Source: Acidobacteriota bacterium (GTDB lineage Bacteria; Acidobacteriota; Blastocatellia; UBA7656). Taken from it: 41,348 nt of DNA. The notes below the pieces were generated by a model that worked only from the letters and a program-made list of their open reading frames with translations, was not told the DNA's origin and searched no databases. A program made the position numbers and the translations under genes. Below, piece after piece: positions 8,366 through 16,720 of the stretch (the first letter of the stretch is position 1; each line of letters starts with the position of its first letter). The stretch covers positions 365,768-407,115 of the forward strand of contig JBBPIG010000001.1 of the NCBI GenBank assembly GCA_038040445.1, written 5' to 3'.

Positions 8366-9475
8366 TCAACCCCTTCTGTAAAAAGGCAATTCTACTACCT
8401 GCGCTAAAAGCGGCGCGGCGTCCGATTGAACCTCGACAATGTTGCCGGGCTCAAAGAATCCAAATTTCAAATAGGCTAAGGCTATTATTGATCCGACGCT
8501 CAACGACCGCATCGCGCTCGTGATAAGTCCAATTTCCTTTCCGTCCTTTATGACAACGCTTCCGCGCTTTGGTATCGAATCGCCTTCTATCTTTAGGCCT
8601 GAGAGCTTCTTGCTGATGTGCCCGCGATAAGTCGCCATCGCAACCGCCTCCTGCCCGGTATAACAACCCTTCTTGAAGCTAACCGCGTCTTCAAGTCCTA
8701 TCTCAAGCATCATGTTCGTTTCATCAACGTCGATCCCATATGCTGGAATTGCCGCCTCTAATCTTAGCGAGTCAAATGCCAGAAGGCCGAATGCAACAAT
8801 TGAGTGAAACTGACCCTTGAGCAGAATGAAATCCCAAAGATCCTTGAGCGCCGAGGCCGGCACGAAGATGTCGAAGCCGAGTTCACCGGTGTGTGAACTC
8901 CGCGTAACCAGTGCGCGGTGGCCAGCGATCAGCGTGTCAAACCATTGATACTCGTCAAGCGAAGGGACCGGTTCAAAGCAGACCTCCTTCATAATGAGGT
9001 GTGCCTTAGGCCCCTGCACCGATAGAAGTCGATATTTCTCGGAAACATCTTCCACTTTAAAGTCACCCGCGTACGAAAACGGGGATACGTACTTGAAGAC
9101 CTTTTCATGTGTTTGAGGATCAGTAACAACCAGAAACTCCTCGCCCAGGTTTAAGACCCGGCAAAGCGCTCTTACTTTGCCATGGCCCGTCAAGAAGGCG
9201 GCCCGCATTCCAGTTCCCGCTGCGAGAGTCTTGACATCATTGGTCACTAACCCATTGAGGAATTGAACAGCTTCACTACCCCAAACCTTGATCGCGCCAA
9301 AATAGGAGAGGTCTATCAGACCAGCATTCCCGCGCACCCCCCGATGCTCTTCTGAGACGCCGGAATAAGACTGAGCCATTTCCCAACCATAGGACAAACC
9401 AAATCGCGCCCGTAGCTCCCTCTGGGATTCATACAGGATAGATACCTTAGTCGTCTGCTCGCTAGCTTCGGACAT
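8366..9475 (-). CDS. ygfZ: YgfZ/GcvT-like folate-binding protein
   Basis: YgfZ proteins resemble the glycine-cleavage T protein, bind tetrahydrofolate and support Fe-S cluster assembly or repair, especially under oxidative stress. The diagnostic motif KGCYTGQE is at residues 269-276 of the chosen 369-residue product. The GcvT-like N-terminal domain is seen in RGNAGLIDLSYFGAIKV and FLNGLVTNDV. The absence of other glycine-cleavage genes favours YgfZ over GcvT. ATG 9475 is chosen because GGAG lies 5-6 bases upstream; an in-frame ATG at 9535 gives a 20-residue extension with no family counterpart that I know. Same strand as the LOG-like gene. Confidence 0.88.
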   Translation of the reverse strand: MSEASEQTTKVSILYESQRELRARFGLSYGWEMAQSYSGVSEEHRGVRGNAGLIDLSYFGAIKVWGSEAVQFLNGLVTNDVKTLAAGTGMRAAFLTGHGKVRALCRVLNLGEEFLVVTDPQTHEKVFKYVSPFSYAGDFKVEDVSEKYRLLSVQGPKAHLIMKEVCFEPVPSLDEYQWFDTLIAGHRALVTRSSHTGELGFDIFVPASALKDLWDFILLKGQFHSIVAFGLLAFDSLRLEAAIPAYGIDVDETNMMLEIGLEDAVSFKKGCYTGQEAVAMATYRGHISKKLSGLKIEGDSIPKRGSVVIKDGKEIGLITSAMRSLSVGSIIALAYLKFGFFEPGNIVEVQSDAAPLLAQVVELPFYRRG

Positions 9476-9606
9476 CGTCGCTCCGTCTTCGCTCGGTGAT
9501 AGGTGAACCTTAACATCAGCAAGGAGCACACGCAAAACTCCTGGCCTTAGTCTAAGCTCTCAACGAAAAATGGGTTCGCTTCGAAACTGAGTTGAAGTTG
9601 GAAGCC

Positions 9607-9863
9607 TTACCAGTCGTCCTCAACGAAGTAAGCTCCAACGCGTTCGACGAGAGGCCGGATACCTAAGCTGACATCATAGGTGTCGCGAGGACGACCTCTA
9701 AAGTAATATGTTTCAGGTTGTGTTGCAGCTTGAAGGCGGCTTCCAGCCTCTGAGTCCGGGTACCGTCCGCTCCCAGATTACTTCGTGGGTGGTCTTGTAG
9801 CTTCATCAGTTCCGCCCTCAGCGCTTCATAATCTTCTTTAGCGGCAGCGCGAAACCGCCGCAT
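9607..9863 (-). pseudogene. Small gene that appears frameshifted near its 3' half
   Basis: One frame gives 66 residues from ATG 9863 (AAAKEDYEALRAELMKL and so on) and stops at 9663. A second frame, shifted by two bases, is open from about 9780 and gives GRPRDTYDVSLGIRPLVE then RVGAYFVEDDW and a stop at 9607. Both halves look like genuine protein with ordinary codon use, and neither is complete alone. A single indel somewhere around 9690-9760 would join them into one protein of about 80-85 residues. Alternatives are a sequencing error, programmed frameshifting, or chance openness of one frame. The ORF starts 12 bases after the stop of the membrane protein gene, so it could be the last gene of that transcript. 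Family not recognised. Confidence 0.45.
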
Positions 9864-9875
9864 TGTCGATGTCTG

Positions 9876-10703
9876 TCACAGCTTGTTGACACCAAGGAAG
9901 CCGCTGAAATGCGACGATGCCGCCATTAAGAACAGCATCGGTACGGAAAGCCAAGTGTTCGTTCGTGACGCTAAAAATGCTACGCGGCCCAGCTTTGCCG
10001 ACTCTGCCGGAATGGCGGTGCCGTTTTCCGCATTGTCTGCAGTCCAGGAGATGATGCGCTTTTGATTGGGCCAGATGATCCCCCAGACGTTGAACAGCAT
10101 GACTAGCCCGAGTGCTCCGCCGATCCCTATAGCGAACGTAGACGTGCTCACAACCATCGGAAGCGATGATGCCAGCCAGCAGATAATTCCGATCGTCATT
10201 AGACTCACGAGTATTGCGACAATCACTGCCAGCACCCAGCCGTTATCTACTTTTTTAACTAGAGCCATCTCAATTGCGAATGCTATCAGCGGCATGAGCA
10301 GCCACACCACTAAGATGACCCAAACGTTCCTGCCGCCGGCAGCAACGTTCGCAGGGTTCTTCGCATCGGTTGCCAGCATGTACATAGCGTAGTACGCCAA
10401 CCCGACTAACACGGTGATCAGCGCCCCCCATCGAAACCACCAAAGCGCCCTGGGCATCAACTGAGGAATCACCTTCCCTTTGGTTGGGCCGTCGAGGGCT
10501 TTCATCAAGTTCACGTTAACAAGGTTGAAATAATAGAGGTGCCCTATCCAAATTATCCCAGCCAGGAAGTGGAGCCACCTAAGAATTATCTGGATGTATG
10601 CCGAAGCCTCCGTCGGTGGGTGAAAAATCGTGTCCGAGAAAAAGAATCCTAGCCGCAGATCGGGCATTAAAATTGACAGTTGAAGAATCGAAGCCGGTAG
10701 CAT
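9876..10703 (-). CDS. Urate-oxidase N-terminal-domain-like membrane protein (PuuD/DUF989 type)
   Basis: The 275 residues contain about seven hydrophobic helices. The segment IILRWLHFLAGIIWIGHLYY, then FNLVNVN, is the hallmark of the membrane domain found at the N terminus of bacterial PuuD urate oxidases (PF06181). PuuD adds a C-terminal cytochrome c with CxxCH; none is present here, so this is a stand-alone membrane domain. Histidines in the helices could bind heme, but that is inference, and urate oxidation is not implied. AAGGAGG sits just upstream of the ATG and a near-consensus promoter lies about 95 bases before it. Confidence 0.75.
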   Translation of the reverse strand: MLPASILQLSILMPDLRLGFFFSDTIFHPPTEASAYIQIILRWLHFLAGIIWIGHLYYFNLVNVNLMKALDGPTKGKVIPQLMPRALWWFRWGALITVLVGLAYYAMYMLATDAKNPANVAAGGRNVWVILVVWLLMPLIAFAIEMALVKKVDNGWVLAVIVAILVSLMTIGIICWLASSLPMVVSTSTFAIGIGGALGLVMLFNVWGIIWPNQKRIISWTADNAENGTAIPAESAKLGRVAFLASRTNTWLSVPMLFLMAASSHFSGFLGVNKL

Positions 10704-10796
10704 ACGTCCTCCTTAGTCATTCTGATTCGTTTCTTTGGCCTGTGCCTTTCTTACAAGTTCGAAGACCAGCAAGGCGCCGTCACGTGAGAGCGTCCC

Positions 10797-10825
10797 ACTA
10801 TAAACATCAGTCGTTTGAGTGTCAA
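10797..10825 (-). promoter_or_regulatory. Strong sigma-70-type promoter
   Basis: Read on the minus strand: a perfect TTGACA, a 17-base spacer and TATAGT. It drives the PuuD-like membrane protein, with a leader of about 90 bases. It is the closest match to consensus that I found in the window. Confidence 0.8.
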
Positions 10826-11026
10826 CCAAATGTCGACCGCGAAGCTCGGCACTTCAAATGCCCCACAATTTTGGTCGTCCCATGTTTGAATAATGTAAGA
10901 AATCTTCTAATTATCGGGCTAGTATGGCGGTATGAATCGAGGTGGTATCAGCATGAGTAAACAAGGAGTGCTCGCGACACGGAGTAGCTGAGACAGAACA
11001 GTAGGCGCCACTGGGCACTCTACGAA

Positions 11027-11055
11027 AGAGGCCGCGGTGTGAACTCACGGCCTCT
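11027..11055 (-). terminator. Probable terminator hairpin after the ErpA-type gene
   Basis: AGAGGCCG and CGGCCTCT form a perfect 8-bp stem around a 13-base loop, about 28 bases past the stop of the Fe-S carrier gene. On the minus strand only three T follow (CTCTTTCG), so termination may be weak. The rest of the gap between the carrier and the membrane protein gene (10704-11082) holds the promoter described above and nothing else I recognise. Confidence 0.5.
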
Positions 11056-11082
11056 CTCGAACCGACTGAGCGGCTGCGTTCC

Positions 11083-11409
11083 TTAGACGGAGAACGAACT
11101 ACCGCATCCGCAACTACCAGTAGAGTTCGGATTGCTGAAGGTGAACCCGGAACCCATGACCGAGTTCACATAGTCGACCTGGACGCCTTCAAGATACTGC
11201 TTAGAGAACAGGTCAACGAAGACTTTGAGGCCTTCGTGATCCAGAATCTCGTCGCCGGCACGCGGTCCATCTTCAATCTGCATCGAGTACGAGAATCCGC
11301 TGCAGCCGCCGGGAACGACGCGTATACGCAATCCAGCTTCCGGTCCAGCGTTCTCAGCCTCGATGAACTTTCTAACTTCCGTGGTAGCAGTTTCAGTTAG
11401 TGATACCAT
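11083..11409 (-). CDS. erpA: A-type Fe-S carrier (ErpA/IscA/HesB family)
   Basis: A-type carriers deliver [2Fe-2S] or [4Fe-4S] clusters to apo-enzymes. The 108 residues contain the three conserved cysteines in GGCSGFSY (Cys 36) and GSCGCGSSF (Cys 100 and 102). The YxMxxE-like strand, DQKG-like turn (ILDHEGLKVFVD) and FTFSNPNS segment are typical. GAGGAG precedes the ATG. No iscS, iscU or suf genes are adjacent. The next gene upstream is an Mrp/ApbC Fe-S ATPase on the same strand, 144 bases away, suggesting a shared role. ErpA versus IscA cannot be settled by sequence alone. Confidence 0.93.
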   Translation of the reverse strand: MVSLTETATTEVRKFIEAENAGPEAGLRIRVVPGGCSGFSYSMQIEDGPRAGDEILDHEGLKVFVDLFSKQYLEGVQVDYVNSVMGSGFTFSNPNSTGSCGCGSSFSV

Positions 11410-11553
11410 TCGTACTCTCCTCTTTTTACGTTATCCGAATTCTTGCTGTTTAAGGGCTCTCCTGATGAAGCCGACGCCAACCGGAGCCCAACCCGCTTCA
11501 ACATTATAAATGCACGCCCCCAGCTTATCAACGGCGCAATGCACGATGCCCGC

Positions 11554-12660
11554 CTATACCGCGAAGCGATCGCCGCGACTGTCGCTCATATCTATTACGG
11601 GCAATCCGCCGCCGCGTAGAGCAAGGAGGCCCACCTGGGTCGCGACGTTCTGTGCAATCTGTTTGAACGCTACTGCCTGCAAGCTATCAGGTGCCCCGAC
11701 AACTATGGGAACACCTATGTCGCCGCCTTCCCGCACGTTGATGGAAAGCGGCACTTGCCCGAGCAGATTCGTATTGAACTGCTTTGCTAACTCCTCGCCG
11801 CCTCCTGATCCAAAAATTTCATGGCGGCCCTGGCACGTCGGGCAAACGAAATAGCTCATGTTCTCAACGATACCCAGAACCGGGATGTGGACCTGCTCGA
11901 ACATGTTAATCGCTTTGCGCACGTCAGCCATTGCGACTTCCTGAGGCGTGGTGACGAGGACTGCGCCCTGGACAGGCACGAGTTGGGCGAGGCTAAGCTG
12001 GGCGTCTCCAGTTCCGGGAGGCATGTCGACAATCAAATAGTCGAGAGTTCCCCACTCCACGTCGTAAAGGAACTGCTTAACCGCAGTATGCAGCATGGGT
12101 CCACGCCATATCACCGGACGGTCTCCGCGGTTGAGAAATCCGATCGACATAACCTCAATTCCATACACTCGATGTGGAAGCAGCTTTTGTCCACGCACCG
12201 CCGGCTCCGCGTTGACGCCGACCATAATCGGCACATTAGGCCCGTATACGTCAGTGTCAAGCAGGCCCACTCTAGCCCCATATTGAGCAAGCGCTATGGC
12301 AAGATTCACGGCGACCGTGGACTTTCCGACTCCGCCCTTACCCGAGCTGACCGCAACAATGTTGGATATACCTGGCACCGGTTGTTTGCCTTCAACCGCC
12401 CGCGCCCGCGGTATTTCCGACTCAAGACTGATTTCGACCGCTTCCACACCCGCAACGCTCAGTACCGCCTCGCGCGCAGATCGTTCCAGTTTTGCCTTGA
12501 CGGGAGATGCGGGCGTGTTCACTACCAGCCTGAATTTGACTGTGGAGACGTCAATTTCAAGATCGCGGACGAAGTTTAGACTCAGGATATCACGCTTGAG
12601 GTCCGAGTCCTCGACCGTTCGAAGTACGGCCAATACTGATTCTCGATTGATATTTGCCAT
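11554..12660 (-). CDS. mrp: Mrp/ApbC-type P-loop ATPase, Fe-S cluster carrier
   Basis: The product has 368 residues. An N-terminal MIP18/DUF59-like domain (about 1-85; VLAVLRTVEDSDLKRDILSL) is followed by the ParA-like ATPase domain with the deviant Walker A SGKGGVGKST (106-115), the Walker B-like DYLIVDMPPGTGD and the metal-binding CPTC in NMSYFVCPTCQG. These features define ApbC/Mrp proteins, which hold a bridging Fe-S cluster and transfer it. ATG 12660 (MANINRES) is chosen because GGTGGAG lies 8 bases upstream; a longer in-frame start at 12822 adds 54 unrelated residues. It precedes the ErpA-type carrier gene on the same strand. Confidence 0.93.
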   Translation of the reverse strand: MANINRESVLAVLRTVEDSDLKRDILSLNFVRDLEIDVSTVKFRLVVNTPASPVKAKLERSAREAVLSVAGVEAVEISLESEIPRARAVEGKQPVPGISNIVAVSSGKGGVGKSTVAVNLAIALAQYGARVGLLDTDVYGPNVPIMVGVNAEPAVRGQKLLPHRVYGIEVMSIGFLNRGDRPVIWRGPMLHTAVKQFLYDVEWGTLDYLIVDMPPGTGDAQLSLAQLVPVQGAVLVTTPQEVAMADVRKAINMFEQVHIPVLGIVENMSYFVCPTCQGRHEIFGSGGGEELAKQFNTNLLGQVPLSINVREGGDIGVPIVVGAPDSLQAVAFKQIAQNVATQVGLLALRGGGLPVIDMSDSRGDRFAV

Positions 12661-12837
12661 TAACCATTCTCCACCGGGGCTGCAGAAGCATACTAGGGAT
12701 CGAAGAATTCGTTTGTCAACTTTGGTCCAAACTGAGATCGGTGTACTTTCATCCGTCGTTTCGGATTTCACAGTCTTCAGATTGTCATACGAATGCCTTT
12801 GCGGCAGTCGGGCGACGCGCAATCACGGGTCTCGACT

Positions 12838-12867
12838 TTCATACTTTTGGTTTGAGTCAGCTATAAT
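12838..12867 (+). promoter_or_regulatory. Possible promoter of the 98-residue gene
   Basis: A perfect TATAAT lies 46 bases before the ATG of the small hypothetical gene, with a weaker TTCATA 18 bases upstream of it. The -10 box is convincing; the -35 is not. Confidence 0.45.
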
Positions 12868-12913
12868 CGCAAACGGACGATTGGGTTACTAATTGTGATC
12901 GGAGGGACTCAAA

Positions 12914-13210
12914 ATGTCGGATCCAGATAGCGCAAGAGAACGAGAATACTTGAACAAGGTCACAAAAGAACTCTCCCGCTATTCGCATCCCTTGTTCGAG
13001 TGGGAGGCGCGTCAGGTGTCACCCGGCGTTGAGGTGATTGTCACGCTGAAGGTAAAGAGAGTGTACGATGAACCTTATCGACTTCATCTAAAGCCGAGAG
13101 AGATTGAGGCACGAGGATTCGAATGGGACTTTCAACGGCAGTTGTATAACTGCCTGCATGACTATTTGGTCGAGATGTTCACTCGCAGTCCCCATATTGC
13201 AGAGATATGA
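12914..13210 (+). CDS. Hypothetical 98-residue protein
   Basis: The family is not recognised. The sequence is a helix (SAREREYLNKVTKELSRY), a run of strands (FEWEARQVSPGVEVIVTLKV) and a second helix (DFQRQLYNCLHDYLVEMF), so a small alpha-beta fold. There is no signal peptide, cysteine motif or membrane segment. GGAGGG is 7 bases before the ATG and a TATAAT box lies upstream, so expression is well supported. It is divergent from mrp and converges with the Xer recombinase gene, 21 bases apart. Confidence 0.82.
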   Translation: MSDPDSAREREYLNKVTKELSRYSHPLFEWEARQVSPGVEVIVTLKVKRVYDEPYRLHLKPREIEARGFEWDFQRQLYNCLHDYLVEMFTRSPHIAEI

Positions 13211-13231
13211 CGCCCTTCGATTGCTGTCGCG

Positions 13232-14116
13232 TCAAGCCCGAGGGTGGAACTTCTTATATATTTCTCGAAGCCTCTCGTTGGTTATGTGTGTATAAATCTG
13301 CGTCGTACTTATGTCGCTATGTCCCAGCATCATTTGCACTGACCGAAGGTCCGCGCCGTTCTCGAGCAGATGAGTAGCGAAGCTATGTCTGAGCAAGTGG
13401 GGTGTGATGTGACCGATTCCAGCCTTTTCACCATACGACACTAATATTCTCCAGAACGCCTGCCTGGTGAGAGGCTGCCCGTTGTCATTAATAAACAGGG
13501 CTGGCTTTGCGCTGCCCTTAAGCACTAGGCGCGTGCGGACGGCAAGATACTTTCGCGTCCATTCAACTGCGCTCCTTCCTAGTGGAACCGCTCGCTCCTT
13601 GTCCCCCTTCCCGAAGACTGTCAAAAATCCAAGATCGAGGTTGAGGTTTCCGGGCGTCAAACTAACTAACTCGGAAACACGAAGGCCAGTGGCATACAGA
13701 ACCTCGAGCATCGCCTTGTCTCGCAATCCCAGGTCTGTCGATGTAATTGGAGAGCTGAGCAGCCGGTCAACTTCCTCGGTCGCAAGGAACCGAGGCAGGG
13801 ATTGCCACGTCTTGGGAGTCTCGAGGTTGGCGCTTGGGTCGAGCGTTAGATGCCCGTCTTGTATCAAGAACTTATAGAAACCTCGAACGGCCACCAACGC
13901 CCTGGCTATGGACTTAGGGTTTAGGCGTTGGTTATGGAGCGACCGCACGAACGTCGCGAGATCCTCCGCCTTTAGCGACAAGGGATCTTTGCCGCACGAT
14001 TTCGCAAAGCGGGAGAGCTTTCCCAGATCATTTCTGTACGCAGTCAGCGTATTGGCGGACAGGCCTCGCTCGACGCGCAGATAACTCAAAAACCTCTCTT
14101 CGAATAACGCACTCAT
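13232..14116 (-). CDS. xerD: Tyrosine recombinase XerC/XerD
   Basis: Xer recombinases resolve chromosome dimers at dif. The product has 294 residues: an N-terminal SAM-like core-binding domain (about 1-90; VERGLSANTLTAYRNDLGKL) and a C-terminal catalytic domain. All catalytic residues are visible: Arg146 (TGLRVSEL), Lys170 (FGKGDKERAVPLG), His240 and Arg243 (PHLLRHSFATHL), His266 (LGHSD) and Tyr275 (QIYTHI). XerD rather than XerC is favoured by HLLRHSFATHLLENG, but both are close. It lies on an otherwise ordinary chromosomal stretch, with no integrative element next to it. The downstream neighbour converges. Confidence 0.92.
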   Translation of the reverse strand: MSALFEERFLSYLRVERGLSANTLTAYRNDLGKLSRFAKSCGKDPLSLKAEDLATFVRSLHNQRLNPKSIARALVAVRGFYKFLIQDGHLTLDPSANLETPKTWQSLPRFLATEEVDRLLSSPITSTDLGLRDKAMLEVLYATGLRVSELVSLTPGNLNLDLGFLTVFGKGDKERAVPLGRSAVEWTRKYLAVRTRLVLKGSAKPALFINDNGQPLTRQAFWRILVSYGEKAGIGHITPHLLRHSFATHLLENGADLRSVQMMLGHSDISTTQIYTHITNERLREIYKKFHPRA

Positions 14117-14268
14117 GGCTGCCCAAAGATTAGCGGGGTTGACGGCGTAGCGATCAGTTTGCCATATTCTATGCGAACTGCGAAAGAAGTCAGACGCAAC
14201 GGTTTCTTCTTTGTGAGGCCGTGAAGAACGTTTGATTATCCACTACTCAGGACTGTAAAGGTTAGCCG

Positions 14269-15303
14269 GTGAAACTAGCAGAGGTTGCGGATAGACTTTC
14301 ATGTAGGTTGGAAGGGGACGGATCGGTCGATATCCTTGGCGTGGCGACATTAGAGAGCGCGCGCGAAGGAGATCTGAGCTTCCTCACAAACAAGAAATAT
14401 CAAGGTGAAGCAAAGCGAACCAGGGCCTCCGCTCTTCTAGTCGGCAACGACTGTCCTCCGATGAGTCTTGCTCTCTTACGGCATGAGAATCCTTATTTGG
14501 CATTTGCAAAGGCAGTGGAGATTTTTTTTTCCACGACCGTTATGCCTCCATCGATTCACCCGACGGCGTGGATTGCCGACACGGCGGTTATCGGAGAAAA
14601 CGTATACATTGGCGCCCTTTCGTACATTGGCGAACGCGTAGTTTTGGGGGATGAAGTTCGAATACACGCCAGATGTACAGTACAAGAGGACGCCGAGATC
14701 GGCGACGGCACTCTGTTACACTCGGGGTGCGTCGTACGCGAAGGGGTAATCATCGGAAGAAACTGCATCATCCAGGACAACGCAGTCATCGGCTCGGACG
14801 GTTTCGGCTACGCAAAGCAATCCAATGGTGAGTGGTACAAGATCATCCAGACGGGGACTGTGATTGTTGAAGACGACGTCGAAATTGGCGCCTGCACCAC
14901 AATTGATCGCGCCACGCTGAGCGAGACTCGAGTTCATAGAGGAACCAAGATCGATAACCAGGTTCACATAGGACATGGATGCGACATAGGTACTGATAAC
15001 CTCCTATGTGCCCAGGTCGGACTTGCCGGATCAACTAAGACGGGTATCGGAGTAGTACTGACCGGGCAGGTCGGTGCAGCGGGCCATCTAAAAATCGGAG
15101 ACGGCGCGGTTGCTACACCCCAAACCGGAATTGCCAACTCCGTCGAGGCGGGGGAGATAGTCTCGGGCGCGCCGCAAATGGATCATAGGAACTGGCTGCG
15201 GTCATCAGTCGCTTTCTCCAAACTACCCGATATCCAAAAGACCGTGCGTAGGCTCGAAGCCAGAGTCTCTATCCTAGAGAATGCGCTGAAGGGAACACCG
15301 TAG
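14269..15303 (+). CDS. lpxD: UDP-3-O-acylglucosamine N-acyltransferase LpxD
   Basis: LpxD adds the second acyl chain in lipid A synthesis, so the cell is diderm with lipopolysaccharide. The 344 residues comprise an N-terminal uridine-binding domain (ESAREGDLSFLTNKKYQ), a long left-handed beta-helix of hexapeptide repeats (about 100-285; for example IGENVYIGALSYIGERVVLG) with the likely catalytic histidine in HIGHGCDIG, and a C-terminal helix. The start is GTG 14269. No lpxA, lpxB, fabZ or bamA neighbour is present, so the usual lipid A operon is dispersed. It is followed 53 bases later by a hypothetical gene on the same strand. Confidence 0.95.
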   Translation: MKLAEVADRLSCRLEGDGSVDILGVATLESAREGDLSFLTNKKYQGEAKRTRASALLVGNDCPPMSLALLRHENPYLAFAKAVEIFFSTTVMPPSIHPTAWIADTAVIGENVYIGALSYIGERVVLGDEVRIHARCTVQEDAEIGDGTLLHSGCVVREGVIIGRNCIIQDNAVIGSDGFGYAKQSNGEWYKIIQTGTVIVEDDVEIGACTTIDRATLSETRVHRGTKIDNQVHIGHGCDIGTDNLLCAQVGLAGSTKTGIGVVLTGQVGAAGHLKIGDGAVATPQTGIANSVEAGEIVSGAPQMDHRNWLRSSVAFSKLPDIQKTVRRLEARVSILENALKGTP

Positions 15304-15356
15304 ATAACGCCAGCTAACCTCCTGCATACAAAGCCTGGCTGAGACTCAAGAAAAAC

Positions 15357-15887
15357 ATGAATGTAAAAATTGAAGTTCTCTCGGGTAACCACATTAAGGA
15401 TCTAAATCGAAAAGTCGAAATGGTGCTTGAGGTAGTCCCACAAGAGCATCTCAGAGGTCTATCTAAGATTGTCCTGGTGGATACAATAATGGAGCCGAGG
15501 CTTTCACCGACACAAAGGGCCACCCTACCAGCTCTATACCACCCGAAGATGGCAGGACAATCAGCCTGGGCAGAGGTGTCATTAAGCGTCTTGGCGCCGA
15601 AGGAAAAGTTTCCGAAGAGGCTACTGACGAGACTAGCCTTAAAATCGAATTTGGCGCAGGTCGTCTTATCATTGGTTGCCCAGCACTACCAGCTCACGCT
15701 TTCGAAAGGCGTAAAGAAGACCTTGCTGGAACCTGCAATCAAGAGTTACGTCGAGAGGCACTTTGAAAAGTGGAGGGAGAAGCAGGGCGGACTCAGAGTT
15801 CGACTGCTAAAGCCTTTCAAGCCTCAGCTCGATAAGCTTGCGCGGAAGCTAGCTAAGCGGTACAGAGCGGAGCTCGCGAAAAAATAG
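15357..15887 (+). CDS. Hypothetical 176-residue protein, possibly a degenerate zinc-metallopeptidase fold
   Basis: The family is not firmly recognised. The layout is MNVKIEVLSGNHIKDLN, a GLSKIVLVDTI strand, YHPKMAGQSAWAEVSLSVL, then two long helices and a very basic C terminus rich in Lys and Arg. It resembles small predicted metallopeptidases in which a strand-turn-strand is followed by a helix with HExxHH and then a second helix carrying the third ligand. Here the corresponding helix reads VVLSLVAQHYQLTLSKGVKK, so the HExxH motif is absent. It is probably an inactive relative or a different protein. The start has no good ribosome binding site. It converges with parB, 14 bases apart. Confidence 0.7.
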   Translation: MNVKIEVLSGNHIKDLNRKVEMVLEVVPQEHLRGLSKIVLVDTIMEPRLSPTQRATLPALYHPKMAGQSAWAEVSLSVLAPKEKFPKRLLTRLALKSNLAQVVLSLVAQHYQLTLSKGVKKTLLEPAIKSYVERHFEKWREKQGGLRVRLLKPFKPQLDKLARKLAKRYRAELAKK

Positions 15888-15901
15888 AAGTAAAGGTATT
15901 C

Positions 15902-16720
15902 TTAGTCGCCGATCGCTGCCAGGGTGTCTTTCAAAGCACCCACTAACTCTTGGTTGGTCGCTTCCGGTCTCCGAAATGTAATTGTCAGCGACCATTCACT
16001 GTCGGGATCATCGTATTGGTAAGAAAACTTCCTCACCTTCTGTGGTTTTCCTTGTCTTATTTCCCGAGCCTGGTCCCTTGTCAGGCCGGCGGCGCCGATC
16101 TTATAAACGAACTCCCGCATTTCGTCGTCAGTCGGCTGTCTCGCGACCTGAAGCAGCATTGACTTCGAAGCGATGTCGGCTCGCCGACATAGATCTCTCA
16201 CGTCCGGTGGTATGTTAGCTATTGAAATCGTCTCAGTCACTGAGGTTCGCGCCTTGCCCAGCTTTCTGGCGATCTCTTCATGCTTGTAGCCGAAGCGCTT
16301 CGCTAGAGCTACGAGCCCATCGGCTTCTTCAAACGGAGTGAGATCCTTCCTTTGCAAGTTCTCGATCAACGAAATCTCGGCAACCGCTCGATCATCCACG
16401 TCCATCTCGATGCAAGGAAGTTCAGCAAGGCCCACCTCCATACTCGCTCGGTATCTGCGCTCACCGCTGATTATCATGAATCTGCCGCCAACATCGCTTG
16501 GACGCACAAGCAGAGGTTCGAGAACCCCCTTCTCTTTGATCGATAAAACAAGCTCAGACAGATCGCCTATCTCGACTCGCGGCTGCAAGGGATTGGGCGC
16601 AAGCTTATCGATAGGAATCATGCGGCCCACCGGTGCCCCGGCTCCCCTACTCGTCAGCAGTTCTACATAATGAGAGTCGTGGCGCAGCTTGAAGTTGTCC
16701 GGTAGTCCCTTCTTAGACAC
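15902..16720 (-). CDS. parB: ParB/Spo0J-family partition protein
   Basis: ParB is a CTP-dependent clamp that spreads from parS and works with ParA. The 272 residues include the ParB N-terminal box ([14 protein letters not shown]), the CTP-binding GERRYRAS motif, [14 protein letters not shown] and the helix-turn-helix region [17 protein letters not shown]. The C-terminal part ([20 protein letters not shown] and on) is shorter and more beta-like than the helical dimerisation domain of classical ParB, so the specificity may differ. It overlaps the parA 3' end by 8 bases. I saw no copy of the canonical parS palindrome in the window. Confidence 0.9.
   Translation of the reverse strand: MSKKGLPDNFKLRHDSHYVELLTSRGAGAPVGRMIPIDKLAPNPLQPRVEIGDLSELVLSIKEKGVLEPLLVRPSDVGGRFMIISGERRYRASMEVGLAELPCIEMDVDDRAVAEISLIENLQRKDLTPFEEADGLVALAKRFGYKHEEIARKLGKARTSVTETISIANIPPDVRDLCRRADIASKSMLLQVARQPTDDEMREFVYKIGAAGLTRDQAREIRQGKPQKVRKFSYQYDDPDSEWSLTITFRRPEATNQELVGALKDTLAAIGD

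Noticed and set aside
10704-11082. Short plus-strand frames in the gap before the PuuD-like gene
   Set aside because: No ribosome binding site or protein-like composition; one starts on the opposite strand inside the neighbour gene.
11821-12579. A 252-codon plus-strand frame inside mrp
   Set aside because: Antisense to the ATPase gene, with no recognisable motif; openness follows from the codon use of mrp.
13232-14116. Xer recombinase as a sign of an integrative element
   Set aside because: The sequence is of the housekeeping XerC/D type and no att sites, phage or conjugation genes are adjacent.
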